Below are positions 17,078 to 26,800 of a stretch of 64,000 nucleotides of DNA, piece after piece; position 1 is the first letter of the stretch; every line of letters starts with the position of its first letter. A model generated the notes under the pieces. The model did not search any database. It was not told the DNA's origin and was given only the letters and a program-made list of their open reading frames with translations. The DNA is from CFX5 sp023384495 (GTDB lineage: Bacteria > Chloroflexota > Anaerolineae > Caldilineales > Caldilineaceae): positions 124,001 through 188,000 of the forward strand of contig JASNZV010000012.1 in the NCBI GenBank assembly GCA_048499455.1, read 5' to 3'. A program made the translations under genes and the position numbers.

Positions 17078-18978
17078 GGGTTTTGGTCGTGAATCCACTT
17101 CGCGAGCGAAACGTAGGCCGGGATAAACGCGGGCTCGACATCGCGTGTAGCCAGCGCCAGATGTTCAAGCAACAGCGAAACCTGGTGATCTGGCCTGGCG
17201 CGAAAGAACCCAGGCCCTACCTGTAGACTCCCCCCAGCGACCCAGGTAGTGGCGGTGGGCCACGCCACCACACCGGTCGCCATCCGCCCGATCGTCAGAT
17301 TTCTTTTGACTGCCGCCTTCATGCGTCGGTAGCGGTCAAGAATGCCCGCAATGCGCACCTGATCAACCTGAGTAGGCCTGGCTGGGGGAGGCGTGAGCGG
17401 AAAGCGCGCTGCAGCCATTCGCATCAAATCTTCCGCCCATGACGCTGCCCATGTTCGACCCCCCGTACGCACCGCATGGGCCTGGCCATATAGCTGTCCG
17501 ACCCAGTCGTTGGCCCACGTGAGGCGCTTCTCAAGGCGGGCAAGGGCCAATTCGAGCGCAGACCGCTCACTAGGAACAGTGATGCCAGTCATGGTGTCGC
17601 TTGCGGGGGTGACAATTCCGGCGGGCGTCGCCGCAGCGCTGCCGGTAGTCTGAATCTCGCGCAAAAACAGTGCAAACAGGGCATAACTATCGGAGTTCCG
17701 TAGACGGTCGGCCGGAGACAGATGGAAAATCATCCGTTCGTGGCGATAGGCCACATCCCGTGTTCCCGTGTTGCGAGCGCCGCCCAACGGTGAGGTGCCG
17801 TGGGCGCTCTCATGGATCAAATTGCGCACCCGGTCGTTTACATGCAAGCTGCGAAATACAGGCACGCAAAGGGTCATGGTCGAAGCCGCATCGATCCCTG
17901 TATTATAGGCAATGGGCCCCTCAGCGCAACCACCAGTGTCGCATTGCCCTCCACATTGTGTGATGGCTGCCAGGTTGTCAACATGCGTTTGAAGATTGCG
18001 GAGGTTTGTTCGGAGTGCACGGAGTGTTGCCCTTGAATGGTTGCCAAAGAAGCGATCAATCACCGCGGCGTCGGCGGCGCTGGGCGCGCCGGCTACGGCG
18101 GCCACAGCACGCGCCATGGCATTTCTCGCTATAGGGAGGGCTGCATTGAACGCCGTCCAGGTGAGCGGATCCATGGTTGGGCAACCCTGCTTTGGCGGGT
18201 GCACCAAGTTTCCTCTGGCGTCTGTGGCTGAACAGTCTACAGTTGCCGGCGCCGTGGAGCCAACAAGCACCTCCACACTGCGCGCGGCTGTGAAATCACT
18301 ACGTGCGGCAGTTGCTGCGGGATTTCCTACAGCCGATGCCACCGTCACCGGGTTGGGGCGGGCCGTAAGCGCAGCGCGCACGGCATTGGCCCGGCTCTGT
18401 GCAATGGGGGCAGCCTCATCCGCACTGGCGTAGCCGATGAGCCGCACACTGCCGGGGGCAGCACTTTTGATGGCATTGATCTGGGTCAACGCCGCGCCCT
18501 GAAGCGTGTCGGCGTTGCGCGCAAAGAAGATGCGCTCAGTTGTCGAGGCGCCGACGCGGTCGATACGGAAGTCTGTGGGGCTGGGTGTAGGCACTGTGGC
18601 TGGCAGCGGCGTTGGGGTGGGTCGAGTCTGCCGTTGGACGCAAAGTTCTGCCGCCCCAAAGGTGGGAGATGGTGTATCGACCGCCTGACGAACAACTCGC
18701 TGGACAAACGCGTTGCCATGCGTGCGCTGCAGGCTGCTTAGCAGGCGCATTTGGCCAGCGTGGCCCATACGTGAGACATTCGTCCCCAGCTTGGCCAACT
18801 TTGCCATGACGCCCGGCAGCAAGGGGCCATGCGTCCCCTGAATTCCAGCCGCCGCGACCGCGTGATGCTGCGCCGGTTGCCGCACAGGCGTTTGCTTGCA
18901 CTCCTGTCTGCCAATGGCTTTGTGCACACTACTGGATACTTTCATGTTTGGCATAGTCGAGTTGTGTAGTTCGCTCAA
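17074..18978 (-). CDS. Aspzincin (M35-like) metallopeptidase cargo with OmpA-like domain
   Basis: 634 residues from a TTG at 18978, overlapping the transporter stop as TTGA with GAGG nine bases upstream. N-terminal cargo motif SLQRTHGNAFVQRVV (82-96), a Thr/Pro linker, then an OmpA-like region (about 150-245; FFARNADTL, IGYASADE). The peptidase centre has HESAH at 389-393 and, 11 residues later, GTRD (405-408) followed by AYRHER. HExxH plus GTxD is the aspzincin signature of lysine-specific metallo-endopeptidases. The OmpA-like domain could bind peptidoglycan, although the protein is predicted cargo. Confidence 0.8.
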   Translation of the reverse strand: MSELHNSTMPNMKVSSSVHKAIGRQECKQTPVRQPAQHHAVAAAGIQGTHGPLLPGVMAKLAKLGTNVSRMGHAGQMRLLSSLQRTHGNAFVQRVVRQAVDTPSPTFGAAELCVQRQTRPTPTPLPATVPTPSPTDFRIDRVGASTTERIFFARNADTLQGAALTQINAIKSAAPGSVRLIGYASADEAAPIAQSRANAVRAALTARPNPVTVASAVGNPAATAARSDFTAARSVEVLVGSTAPATVDCSATDARGNLVHPPKQGCPTMDPLTWTAFNAALPIARNAMARAVAAVAGAPSAADAAVIDRFFGNHSRATLRALRTNLRNLQTHVDNLAAITQCGGQCDTGGCAEGPIAYNTGIDAASTMTLCVPVFRSLHVNDRVRNLIHESAHGTSPLGGARNTGTRDVAYRHERMIFHLSPADRLRNSDSYALFALFLREIQTTGSAAATPAGIVTPASDTMTGITVPSERSALELALARLEKRLTWANDWVGQLYGQAHAVRTGGRTWAASWAEDLMRMAAARFPLTPPPARPTQVDQVRIAGILDRYRRMKAAVKRNLTIGRMATGVVAWPTATTWVAGGSLQVGPGFFRARPDHQVSLLLEHLALATRDVEPAFIPAYVSLAKWIHDQNP

Positions 18979-20552
18979 ACCCGCACGGCCTCTAGCGCCG
19001 CGCGCTCAGCCCCCGCCACAACCGTTGCCGGACTGACGACGACCTCCTCCGCCCGCCACTGCGCAGCCTGGCGGCCAACCACGGCCAGGCTCACCACCTG
19101 GAAGACGAGAATCACCGTCAGCGCACTCAGATCGCTGGCCTGCCACTCCACAACGTACTGGCTGGCCAGGATGAGCGCCATGCTCACGTTGCGCAGCGCG
19201 GTGGTGATGGCCATCGCCCGTGGAACCGCCGGGCCGGATGCGCCCACCAGGCTACGCACGGCAACACCGCCATAGTGGCCGATCACCATCAGCAGGGCTG
19301 CGACGGCCACGAAAAGCAAATAGGGCAGCACGACTTTGACCAGCAACAACAAAAAGTCGATGGCCGGCCCGACGTCGGGCAGGGCGTCGAGCGCCTTCAG
19401 AAATTCTTCCACGATGCCCGCTGGTTCGGATGTCTCTTTGTAGATGCTGAAGACATCATCTACCGCCTCAATGTAGTACGTCTGATTCTCCTCAGCAAAC
19501 AGCCACCTGTCGTTCTCTGCCACCACAACAATCAGGGGGGCGTCGAGCGTCACCTTATGTTCCTTAAGGCTCTCTTGCAGCCCCTGGTTCATCCTCCTAT
19601 CGTTCAACTCGGTAATCGCTTGCGCGCCGCCGTCGAACTGGGCCAGGGGAGACCCCTCATCCGCCAAGCTGAGCTCCAGCGTCGTGGTCGCTGGCTCAGT
19701 TCGTGCGATGACAGCAGTCTTGCTTGCATTGAAAAGCACCCACTTTTTGCCCGCTTCCAGCACCTCCACCTGAGCGTTTTCGGGGTAGGGCTTATCCGCC
19801 GATTCAAAGTCCTGCGCCAGCGCCATCGGCGCTTGCCGGTCGTCGAGTGTTACCGTGGTCGTCAGAATCGTGCTTGGGAACGATTCTTCTGGCACAAGGA
19901 CGCGTTCTGGAAACTGGAGCAGCGATTGCCCCGACATCATCAACACGGCCACTGCCACCAAGAAGGCCAGCCCGGCCAGTTGCACAATCAGGGGCCGCAC
20001 CAGCCGGGCCAGGATGTCATAGCGGCTCTTGATCAGCACGCCTACGGCCAGTGGCAACAATTGATAGAGCAGCAGCGTCATAAAGACAGAGCCGGCGCTC
20101 ACTGGGTTATCATTTTTGGCGAACCATGCGCCCCCGGCGATGAGCGGCAAAATCACAGCGGCGGTCAGCGCCGACACGCCGATCAGCACCACGGTGACGC
20201 CGCGGGCGAAGGCTTCGCCGGCGCGCGCAACCTGCGCCAACACCGGGGTCGAAAGCGTCCCCGCCACCACAAAGAGCAACAGAAAACCAGTTGCCTGCCC
20301 GCCGGTCAGGGGGGCGATCTGCTCGGCTACCCCTTCAAAGATGCTCCCCTGCAATGCTTGCGGCGTCAACAGAATCAGAATCCCCACCAGCGGAACCAGC
20401 AGGCTGTTCACCACAATGATGATCACCAGCGCCAGCACATTGCGAAAGGGCGCCCGGATGTCGTCCAATGTGACGCCCAGGCCGATGGCCGCCATGGCTG
20501 CGATGCAAAACAGTTGTATGATAAAGTGGATTACTTCCGGCGCACTGTCCAT
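18975..20552 (-). CDS. BASS-family (bile acid:sodium symporter-like) transporter with large soluble insertion
   Basis: About 525 residues from the ATG at 20552 (GGGAGG ribosome site), far longer than the 300-330 usual for the family. The N-terminal block of membrane helices (about 1-215) and the C-terminal one (about 395-500) look like BASS halves (IGLGVTLDDI, GGQATGFLLL, ALRNVSMALIL). Between them is a hydrophilic segment of roughly 180 residues with no recognised domain. Its stop overlaps the start of the metallopeptidase cargo gene, so the two are probably co-translated. Substrate unknown; a link with the injection system rests on gene order only. Confidence 0.7.
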   Translation of the reverse strand: MDSAPEVIHFIIQLFCIAAMAAIGLGVTLDDIRAPFRNVLALVIIIVVNSLLVPLVGILILLTPQALQGSIFEGVAEQIAPLTGGQATGFLLLFVVAGTLSTPVLAQVARAGEAFARGVTVVLIGVSALTAAVILPLIAGGAWFAKNDNPVSAGSVFMTLLLYQLLPLAVGVLIKSRYDILARLVRPLIVQLAGLAFLVAVAVLMMSGQSLLQFPERVLVPEESFPSTILTTTVTLDDRQAPMALAQDFESADKPYPENAQVEVLEAGKKWVLFNASKTAVIARTEPATTTLELSLADEGSPLAQFDGGAQAITELNDRRMNQGLQESLKEHKVTLDAPLIVVVAENDRWLFAEENQTYYIEAVDDVFSIYKETSEPAGIVEEFLKALDALPDVGPAIDFLLLLVKVVLPYLLFVAVAALLMVIGHYGGVAVRSLVGASGPAVPRAMAITTALRNVSMALILASQYVVEWQASDLSALTVILVFQVVSLAVVGRQAAQWRAEEVVVSPATVVAGAERAALEAVRV

Positions 20553-20590
20553 CCTCTTGCCTCCCTCTGGCCCCAACACACGGCGGATAC

Positions 20591-20675
20591 TATACTGAGC
20601 TCTGTTTGAAAACCGGAATTACTCGAAGGAGTAAACCTCTTGGCAAAGTCCGGTTTTCAAAGCAACCGCAGTATA
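20591..20675. repeat. TATACT-bounded palindromic element, copy A
   Basis: 85 bp with ends TATACTG (20591-20597) and CAGTATA (20669-20675). Inside, perfect 13-bp arms TTTGAAAACCGGA (20605-20617) and 20649-20661, and a small hairpin TTACTC/GAGTAA (20619-20634). It lies in the gap after the last eCIS gene and could end or stabilise that transcript. Related elements lie at 39372 and 52220. Confidence 0.65.
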
Positions 20676-20680
20676 AGGTG

Positions 20681-22765
20681 CTATCGTCGCCGGCTCTCCA
20701 CGACCAACAGCAACACCAGCAGCGCCTCTACCGCCTTGGTCACATAGGCCAATCCCGACCGGTCTCCCATGGCCAGCCAGGCAACAATCGTCACCAAGGC
20801 ATAGAACACCAGCACCCAGCGCAGGATCGGGCGCAACCCCGTGAAGAGCCATCGCGAGGGCGCATAGAGGCCGGCCAGCAGCGCAAGATAGCCCAACCCA
20901 TTGAGGATAAAGAGCGGGTTTGGGAAATTAAGAAAGATGTGGATCAGCGCGGTGAGGACGGTCAGCGCAACGATGGCCCCAGACAGATAGCCTGGCAGCA
21001 CGGTTAAGGTCACATTCGGCGGGCTTTCGGTTGTGCCGGCGGGGGTGGTCACGCTAAAGCGGCGCCGTCCAAACGGGGCGTTGGCCGAGATGGTCAGGTC
21101 CACATCCATATACTCTGCGTTGGCCCGGCGAATGATGGCATGGATGCTGGCATCCTCCACATCATCAAGCAGGAAGGTAACTTTGCGGGCTTGCTCAAGC
21201 GCTTCACCCTCAATGCGCACTGGGATGGGGTGAATTGGGCTCGGTGCAACCGCCGCCGGCTCAATGCCCAAGATGACCGGCGCTTCGTGCGCCACAACTG
21301 TAAAGGTCACCACGGGCCTCGAATAGGGCGTCACCAGCTCAAATGTGCGTGGCCCCAGGGCGGCGTGCGCCCCGACCGCCACCAACACGGGCAGTTGTTC
21401 GCTGGTGGCCCCGCTTTGGATCGTCACCTTGACTCGGGTGTCTTCTTCCGGCCCCGCGTAGACCTTGATCGCGGAGACGTAATGCAGATTGACGCCGAAG
21501 ATGACGGCCTCGAACGTGGCGCCGCGTCGACCCTCGTTGGGGTTGATGCTGTGACCGGCGATCTGGCTGGGCGCAACGGTGATCACCACCGTGTCGGGCT
21601 CGCTGCGCAACTTTGTATTGTCCTCGACCACCAATCGCAACAAATGAACGCCGAGCGGCAAGGTCACCTTCACCACCGGGTCGGCGCTCTCGACGAGCGG
21701 CCTACGTGCGCTCACATTCTCCCAAATATAGCGCACGATCTGATGCCCATCCGCAGCTCGCGAACCGCTGGCGTCCAACGTCACCTCGATCTCAGGTTCA
21801 AGCGTCAGCACCGTCTGGTCGGGGCCGGCGTCGGCAACCGGCGGCTGCAGGGTAACCTCCGCCAGTTGCAGGGCGGCCAGCGAGACTTGTTCGACGTGGT
21901 TGAGCAGCACGTCTGGCTCGCGCCCCGCCCGCAACGCCTCAAGCAACCCGGCGACGGCATCCTGATAAGCCCGAAACTCAGGCTGGAATACCAGGGGCGG
22001 ATAGGCTTGCGCCAACTCGTGTTGAACATCCAGTTGGACATTGGCAATCGCCTGCAGCAAGCCGCGCAACTGCGCTGGCTGCAAGATGGCAACCGCCAGT
22101 TGAAGTTGCAGGGCCGCCGTGCGCACATCGCCTACGGATGGGCTGGGAAAGCGAACGGCCACTTTGGCAAAGTTTTCACGCGTGGCGCGCATAAGCGAAG
22201 AAATGCGCGTCTGTAACTCGGCTGGGAGCCGCGGCGGCGCCACCCCAATTGAACCCGCGTAGTCCACATGGCTGCGGTCAATGTCTTGCGGGTTGACCGT
22301 CAACGCATTGGCCTCTAGGGTAATGCGAGCCAACTCCACTTTCTTGCCCGTTGGCCCCGCCTCTGTCGCCTGCAATGCCGAGCGCTCGGCCATGCGGGTA
22401 TGGCCGCTATAGTCTGGATCCTGGATGTTAGCGACATAGTCGTCAAGTATTTCATCAAATTCGATGAGAACATAAGCGACGCGCTTCACGTTGGATGGAG
22501 GCTCCAGCGACACCTTTGTATTCTTGGGCAGGTAGATCAAATTCCCCTCTTTGTCCAGGGCGACGCCTGCGGTCACCAGCACGTTAAGGCCGCCATCGGG
22601 ATGGGGCGTCACCTCTAATCCATCGGCAATGCCCGGTGTATGAAACGACCGATTATGGAGCTTCCATTTTCGTAGGTGGTATTTTTGTTCGGCAGTCCAG
22701 TCATCAGCCGTGGTAAAAAAGCCAGGGAAGAAGTTGAGCCGCTCTAGTTCGCCGTTGTTGCTCAT
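20681..22765 (-). CDS. eCIS-associated PKD/IPT protein with C-terminal membrane domain (candidate membrane anchor)
   Basis: About 694 residues from the ATG at 22765 (AGAAAGGAA ribosome site). The N-terminal ~200 residues (FFPGFFTTADDW, KWKLHNRSFHTPGIADGLEV) look like an eCIS/phage-tail accessory domain. Next come a helical region, a PKD-like domain (ADAGPDQTV, LDASGS, about 310-400) and two IPT/TIG-like domains (about 400-585). The last ~100 residues hold about four membrane helices and a basic end. It is the last gene of the structural block, where fibre genes stand in Afp/PVC loci. I infer that it fixes the baseplate to the membrane. Confidence 0.7.
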   Translation of the reverse strand: MSNNGELERLNFFPGFFTTADDWTAEQKYHLRKWKLHNRSFHTPGIADGLEVTPHPDGGLNVLVTAGVALDKEGNLIYLPKNTKVSLEPPSNVKRVAYVLIEFDEILDDYVANIQDPDYSGHTRMAERSALQATEAGPTGKKVELARITLEANALTVNPQDIDRSHVDYAGSIGVAPPRLPAELQTRISSLMRATRENFAKVAVRFPSPSVGDVRTAALQLQLAVAILQPAQLRGLLQAIANVQLDVQHELAQAYPPLVFQPEFRAYQDAVAGLLEALRAGREPDVLLNHVEQVSLAALQLAEVTLQPPVADAGPDQTVLTLEPEIEVTLDASGSRAADGHQIVRYIWENVSARRPLVESADPVVKVTLPLGVHLLRLVVEDNTKLRSEPDTVVITVAPSQIAGHSINPNEGRRGATFEAVIFGVNLHYVSAIKVYAGPEEDTRVKVTIQSGATSEQLPVLVAVGAHAALGPRTFELVTPYSRPVVTFTVVAHEAPVILGIEPAAVAPSPIHPIPVRIEGEALEQARKVTFLLDDVEDASIHAIIRRANAEYMDVDLTISANAPFGRRRFSVTTPAGTTESPPNVTLTVLPGYLSGAIVALTVLTALIHIFLNFPNPLFILNGLGYLALLAGLYAPSRWLFTGLRPILRWVLVFYALVTIVAWLAMGDRSGLAYVTKAVEALLVLLLVVESRRR

Positions 22766-22805
22766 GGTTGTTCCTTTCTGCGCGTTCACCTGACAGTATC
22801 TGACG

Positions 22806-23882
22806 TTACCTGACCATGGTGTCCAGGCCGATGCTCGACCGCACTTCGATCTGCATCCAGTGACGGACCGCCTGCTGTACGGCTGGCTTGAACTTCAGCG
22901 CATATTCGGTATGCGCCGGTCGCTCAAGATCCAGGATTGCCTGTATCTTGGCCAGGCGGGGCTGCTGTTGGTCCACCTCATGGATCTCGACGATAAAGCG
23001 GTAAGGTTGTTCGATGGTCTCCACCAAGAAGGCGCCGCCGTGGTATGTGGTTGCCTGGTGCGGCGGCGCGCTGCCGTTTCCAAGGCGGGTGTAACAATAG
23101 TCCGTCCATTCGCTGTGACGGCTGATATTGGGGCGATCCATGCCGGGCGGGCGCGCATAGAAAAGCTCCTTCGCATCCTCCTTCGCTTGAGAAACGCGAT
23201 ACCAAAGTCGGACGCCGTCCGCCTCGATCTGCACCTTCTCCACAAAGCCAGGCCCCGCTTCCCGATCAGCGCAGAAATGCAAATGGAGCCGCGAACCGGC
23301 AGGCAACTCGGGCAGTTCGACGCCAGGCGGATGTGCAGCCGGCGCAACCGTTTCGACCCGATAGAAATCATGCTTCATCAGCATCAGCCCGGCGCTCCCC
23401 TGACAGGCCCTTGCGCCTTCCCCTCCGTCGCCGGGCGCCACCACCCGACCAATGCGCGAGGCAACCCCAATCTGCATGCCGCCGGGCCAGCGCCCTTCGT
23501 GGATGTCGATGGCGCTTGGGTCCAATCCCGTGTAAATCTCCAAAAAACGCTTCAGCCCATAGGTGGTTCCACGCCAGCGATAGAGCTGCACCGCCTCGCT
23601 GATGAGCCGTCGACGTTTGTCTTCATCCCACTCCTCATCGAGGGTGAGCGCAACCCAGGCCGCCAACCAGGGCAGGAACTCTTCGGCCTCGTTGGCGTCG
23701 AGTAGGGCAGGCGAAAAGTAACGGTCGATGATCGCCAGCAGATCTTCAATCTGCGCCATCTCCTGCTCAAAGGGCAAGAGAAGCCGATCCAACGCCACTT
23801 CCGTTGACCCTTCGGTCGGTGGCTTCTGGAAGATCGCGGGCAGATACTGAATGTACCGGCTTGTTGTCAACGTCGTCGTCAT
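22806..23882 (-). CDS. Phage tail protein I-like baseplate protein
   Basis: 358 residues. N-terminal RYIQYLPAIFQ, FLPWLAAWVALTLDEEWDE and YRWRGTTYGLKRFLEIYTG are the hallmarks of the phage tail protein I domain (TIGR02242 type) seen at the outer edge of contractile baseplates. The C-terminal half is a beta-rich part specific to eCIS loci. It lies right after the second J protein, as in other contractile tails, and starts seven bases beyond that gene's stop. A role joining the baseplate wedge to outer structures is expected. Confidence 0.88.
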   Translation of the reverse strand: MTTTLTTSRYIQYLPAIFQKPPTEGSTEVALDRLLLPFEQEMAQIEDLLAIIDRYFSPALLDANEAEEFLPWLAAWVALTLDEEWDEDKRRRLISEAVQLYRWRGTTYGLKRFLEIYTGLDPSAIDIHEGRWPGGMQIGVASRIGRVVAPGDGGEGARACQGSAGLMLMKHDFYRVETVAPAAHPPGVELPELPAGSRLHLHFCADREAGPGFVEKVQIEADGVRLWYRVSQAKEDAKELFYARPPGMDRPNISRHSEWTDYCYTRLGNGSAPPHQATTYHGGAFLVETIEQPYRFIVEIHEVDQQQPRLAKIQAILDLERPAHTEYALKFKPAVQQAVRHWMQIEVRSSIGLDTMVR

Positions 23883-23888
23883 GGTCGG

Positions 23889-26800
23889 CTATTCCTCTGC
23901 GCCCGGTAGCGCAATGGTAAAATGGTCCGGCTCGGCTCGAAGGTTGACCAGGTGGTGCGCGGGGAGGTCAATCCGGGCCAGCGAGCCGCTCGCCTGCCAG
24001 CCGGGGGCATCACAAGGCGCGATGTGCAATGCCGCCACGTGATCGACGCCCTCCACCCCTTCCACAATCTGGTAGACCTCGGAGGCATAGACTGGCCGCG
24101 CCAGTGGCCACCCCGTTTGCTCTGGCCCGCCCTGGAGGGGGTGAAAGAAAGCGTGGAGCGCCGCACAGATCGCCCGCTGAAGGCCCCTGCTGTCGGTTCG
24201 TGTGGCATTGCGCACAACGGTCGCCGTGATACAGACGTCGGTGTAGCCCACGCCGGCGACATGGTGATGGCTGGTGATCAGCCCGCGTGAGGCGAGGAGC
24301 GCCTCTGCGTCCTCCACATGTCCAGCATGCCAGACGCGGACGACGCGCTGAAGATTGCTACCCTCGGCGCTGTCAGACCAGGTGGCAAGCAGCCCGCCTT
24401 CGACCACATTAGGCGTCAGCGAGCGCACCGACGCATGGGTGTGATGATGATAGAAAACGCTCTGCGCCCGGCCACGGCCCGGCCCCCAGACGGTCAGCAA
24501 GTTGGCCTTGAGGGTCGCCAGCCAGTTGCCGTCAGCATTGAGCCACGCCTCATCAAGCTCATCGAGGAGAAGCAGCGACGAGACATCGACCACGAGCGGC
24601 TGCCCCCGACGGAACACAAGCCCCCAGAGGTGCAAGTGATGCGCCTCATCAATCGCCATCAATCGTTCTCCATCGCCGCCAAAGAGCAAGGTCTGAATGG
24701 GGGCGTCATGCGCCAATTCGCCGACCGGCTCGCCGCTGCGGGCATTCCACAGGCGGACAGCACCTTGTTCTGCGCCCTCCTGCGGGCGTGACGCCATGGC
24801 CAGGAGACGCCCGGTGGGGTCAAAACATACGTGCGCTGGCTCCACCTGCGCAAAGCCTGATCCCGCCAGCGATGCAAGCTTCTGCCGGCTGCGCGTGCTC
24901 CAGAGTTCGACGGCGCCGCCCCAGGTGACCAGCCTTGTCCCATCCGGGCTGAATTGCATCCCCACCACCGGCGTATTGTGGGGGAAGGTGGCGTCTGGCT
25001 CGCCCTGTTCACCGCCCCACCGATGGGCCGGGCTCGCATCGCCGGCGGCCACGAACCGCTGTCGCCACAGGTAGACCGTCCCGCTGTCATCGAGCGTTGC
25101 CAGTAGTTGGCCGTTGGGGCCAAAGAACACGCGCCGCACGTCATGCGCATGGCGCAGGGTGGCGTTCAGCGCGCCGTCCGCCGTGTTCCATAGGCGCACT
25201 GTGCGGTCTGAGTGGGTCGTCGCCAACCAGTCGCTGGTGGGGCTGAAGAGCGCGGTTTCCACTGCAGCCGGCGCCGTCAGCGAAGCGACCACCAGACCGC
25301 CGTCGGTGTCCCACAAGGTCGCCGTCTGGCCGGTATGGCGTGTGAACAGGCGGTGACCGGTGGGGCTAAAGGCAAAGTCGACAAGGTTGCCAAAGTTGCA
25401 CACAAGCTCGCCACGCTCGGCATCCCACAGATGAGCCAGACCGCCTTCACTGCTCGTCACCAGGCGGCGGCTGTCCGGGCTGAAGTGCGCCCGCGTCACC
25501 GAGCCCACCGAGAAGCCTTCGACCTGCGCGCCGCCGACCATGTTCCAAAGGCGTAACACCTTGCCAGGGGGGACTTCCGCCTCCACCAAGGTGACCAGAC
25601 GCTGGCCGTCGGGGCTGATGGCGTATGGTTCGCCCAACAGGGTCACTGGCTGCGCCAACTCGTAGCGGGCGCGCGGGGTCAGGATGGCGCTGACGTGGCC
25701 AGGCCGGTAGGCGTCGGGCGTCTCGCTGGTGAGGTCCCTGCCCGAGACAGGGGTCACACGCACAATATCGGCGTGGTTCTGTGCGGTCAGTTCCTGAAAA
25801 TCTGCGCCGGTGATGGCGCGCTCGTGTGGTTTGAGCAAGGTAAACGCCATGTCGCGCGCTTCGTCCAACCCTGTCCGATCCACACCGGGCGTGATCGGAC
25901 GAAATGTTGGGTCTACGGTGAGCCTTGGTCGGGTTCCTTCAAGCTTTGGGTCGAGCAGGAAGGTGGCGGCGCGGGGTAGATTCCCCGCCGCGCCCAGCGT
26001 GTGACGGTAGCTGGCCCGGATCTCACCCTGCGCGATCTGGCCGTGACCGCCACCGTCGCCCAAGCGAATGGCGTTGCTCCACGGCTCAACGGTAAATTCG
26101 GCTGCGCCCACGCCAAGGTCCAGAAACGACGACCGGTATGCCCAGCGCTGCTTTGGGCCCTGGTTCGTAACATAGAGGGCCGGCTCGAAGGGGTCCTCCT
26201 CTTGCAGATCCAACGCAAAGAGCGGATGGCGCAGGCGAAAGACGCGGGCCGCCTTGCGACTGGTGTCACGCACCAGTTCGTTTTCGACCACGCGCAAGGT
26301 GGGTTGCTCTGTGCGATAGGTCACGCGGATCGGAGCGTCGTCCGCCGGTTGTCTGCCGTGACAGCCATCGCCAAAGACCACCGCGTTGAGCCATGGCCTG
26401 ATGGTGAAGTGTATGTCGTCCGGGCCTGAATCGCGCAGGGTGGCTCGATATTCCCAACGCTCATCGCCCACCATTACGATGGGTCGCCGGGGAAACGGCT
26501 CGCTGGGCAACAAAATGGAGGGCTGGCCAAGCATGAGCAATTGGTGGCTCTGCCCATTGCTCTGGCCGAGCAATTGCCCCTCGACCAACTCGCTTTGGCG
26601 GGCCGTTACGACGACGGCGGGGGACGAAGGCGTCAGCCAGTAGTCTTGCACAGTCTCGAACGCCACACGGGGCGCCCGGCGCTCTGTCTGGGCATAGAGC
26701 ACTGTCCCGCGCTTCAACCTATAGGGGCTGGTGAGGTCCTGCGTCGTTACTTTCACTCTGACCACGGCGGGCCGCGCCGGTTGAAAGCGTGCGCCCAGCA

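Noticed and set aside
19275..20609. Plus-strand frame of 444 codons opposite the BASS transporter
   Set aside because: Strongly biased to His, Gln and Arg, with no domain and no ribosome site. The opposite strand has membrane helices and a good start.
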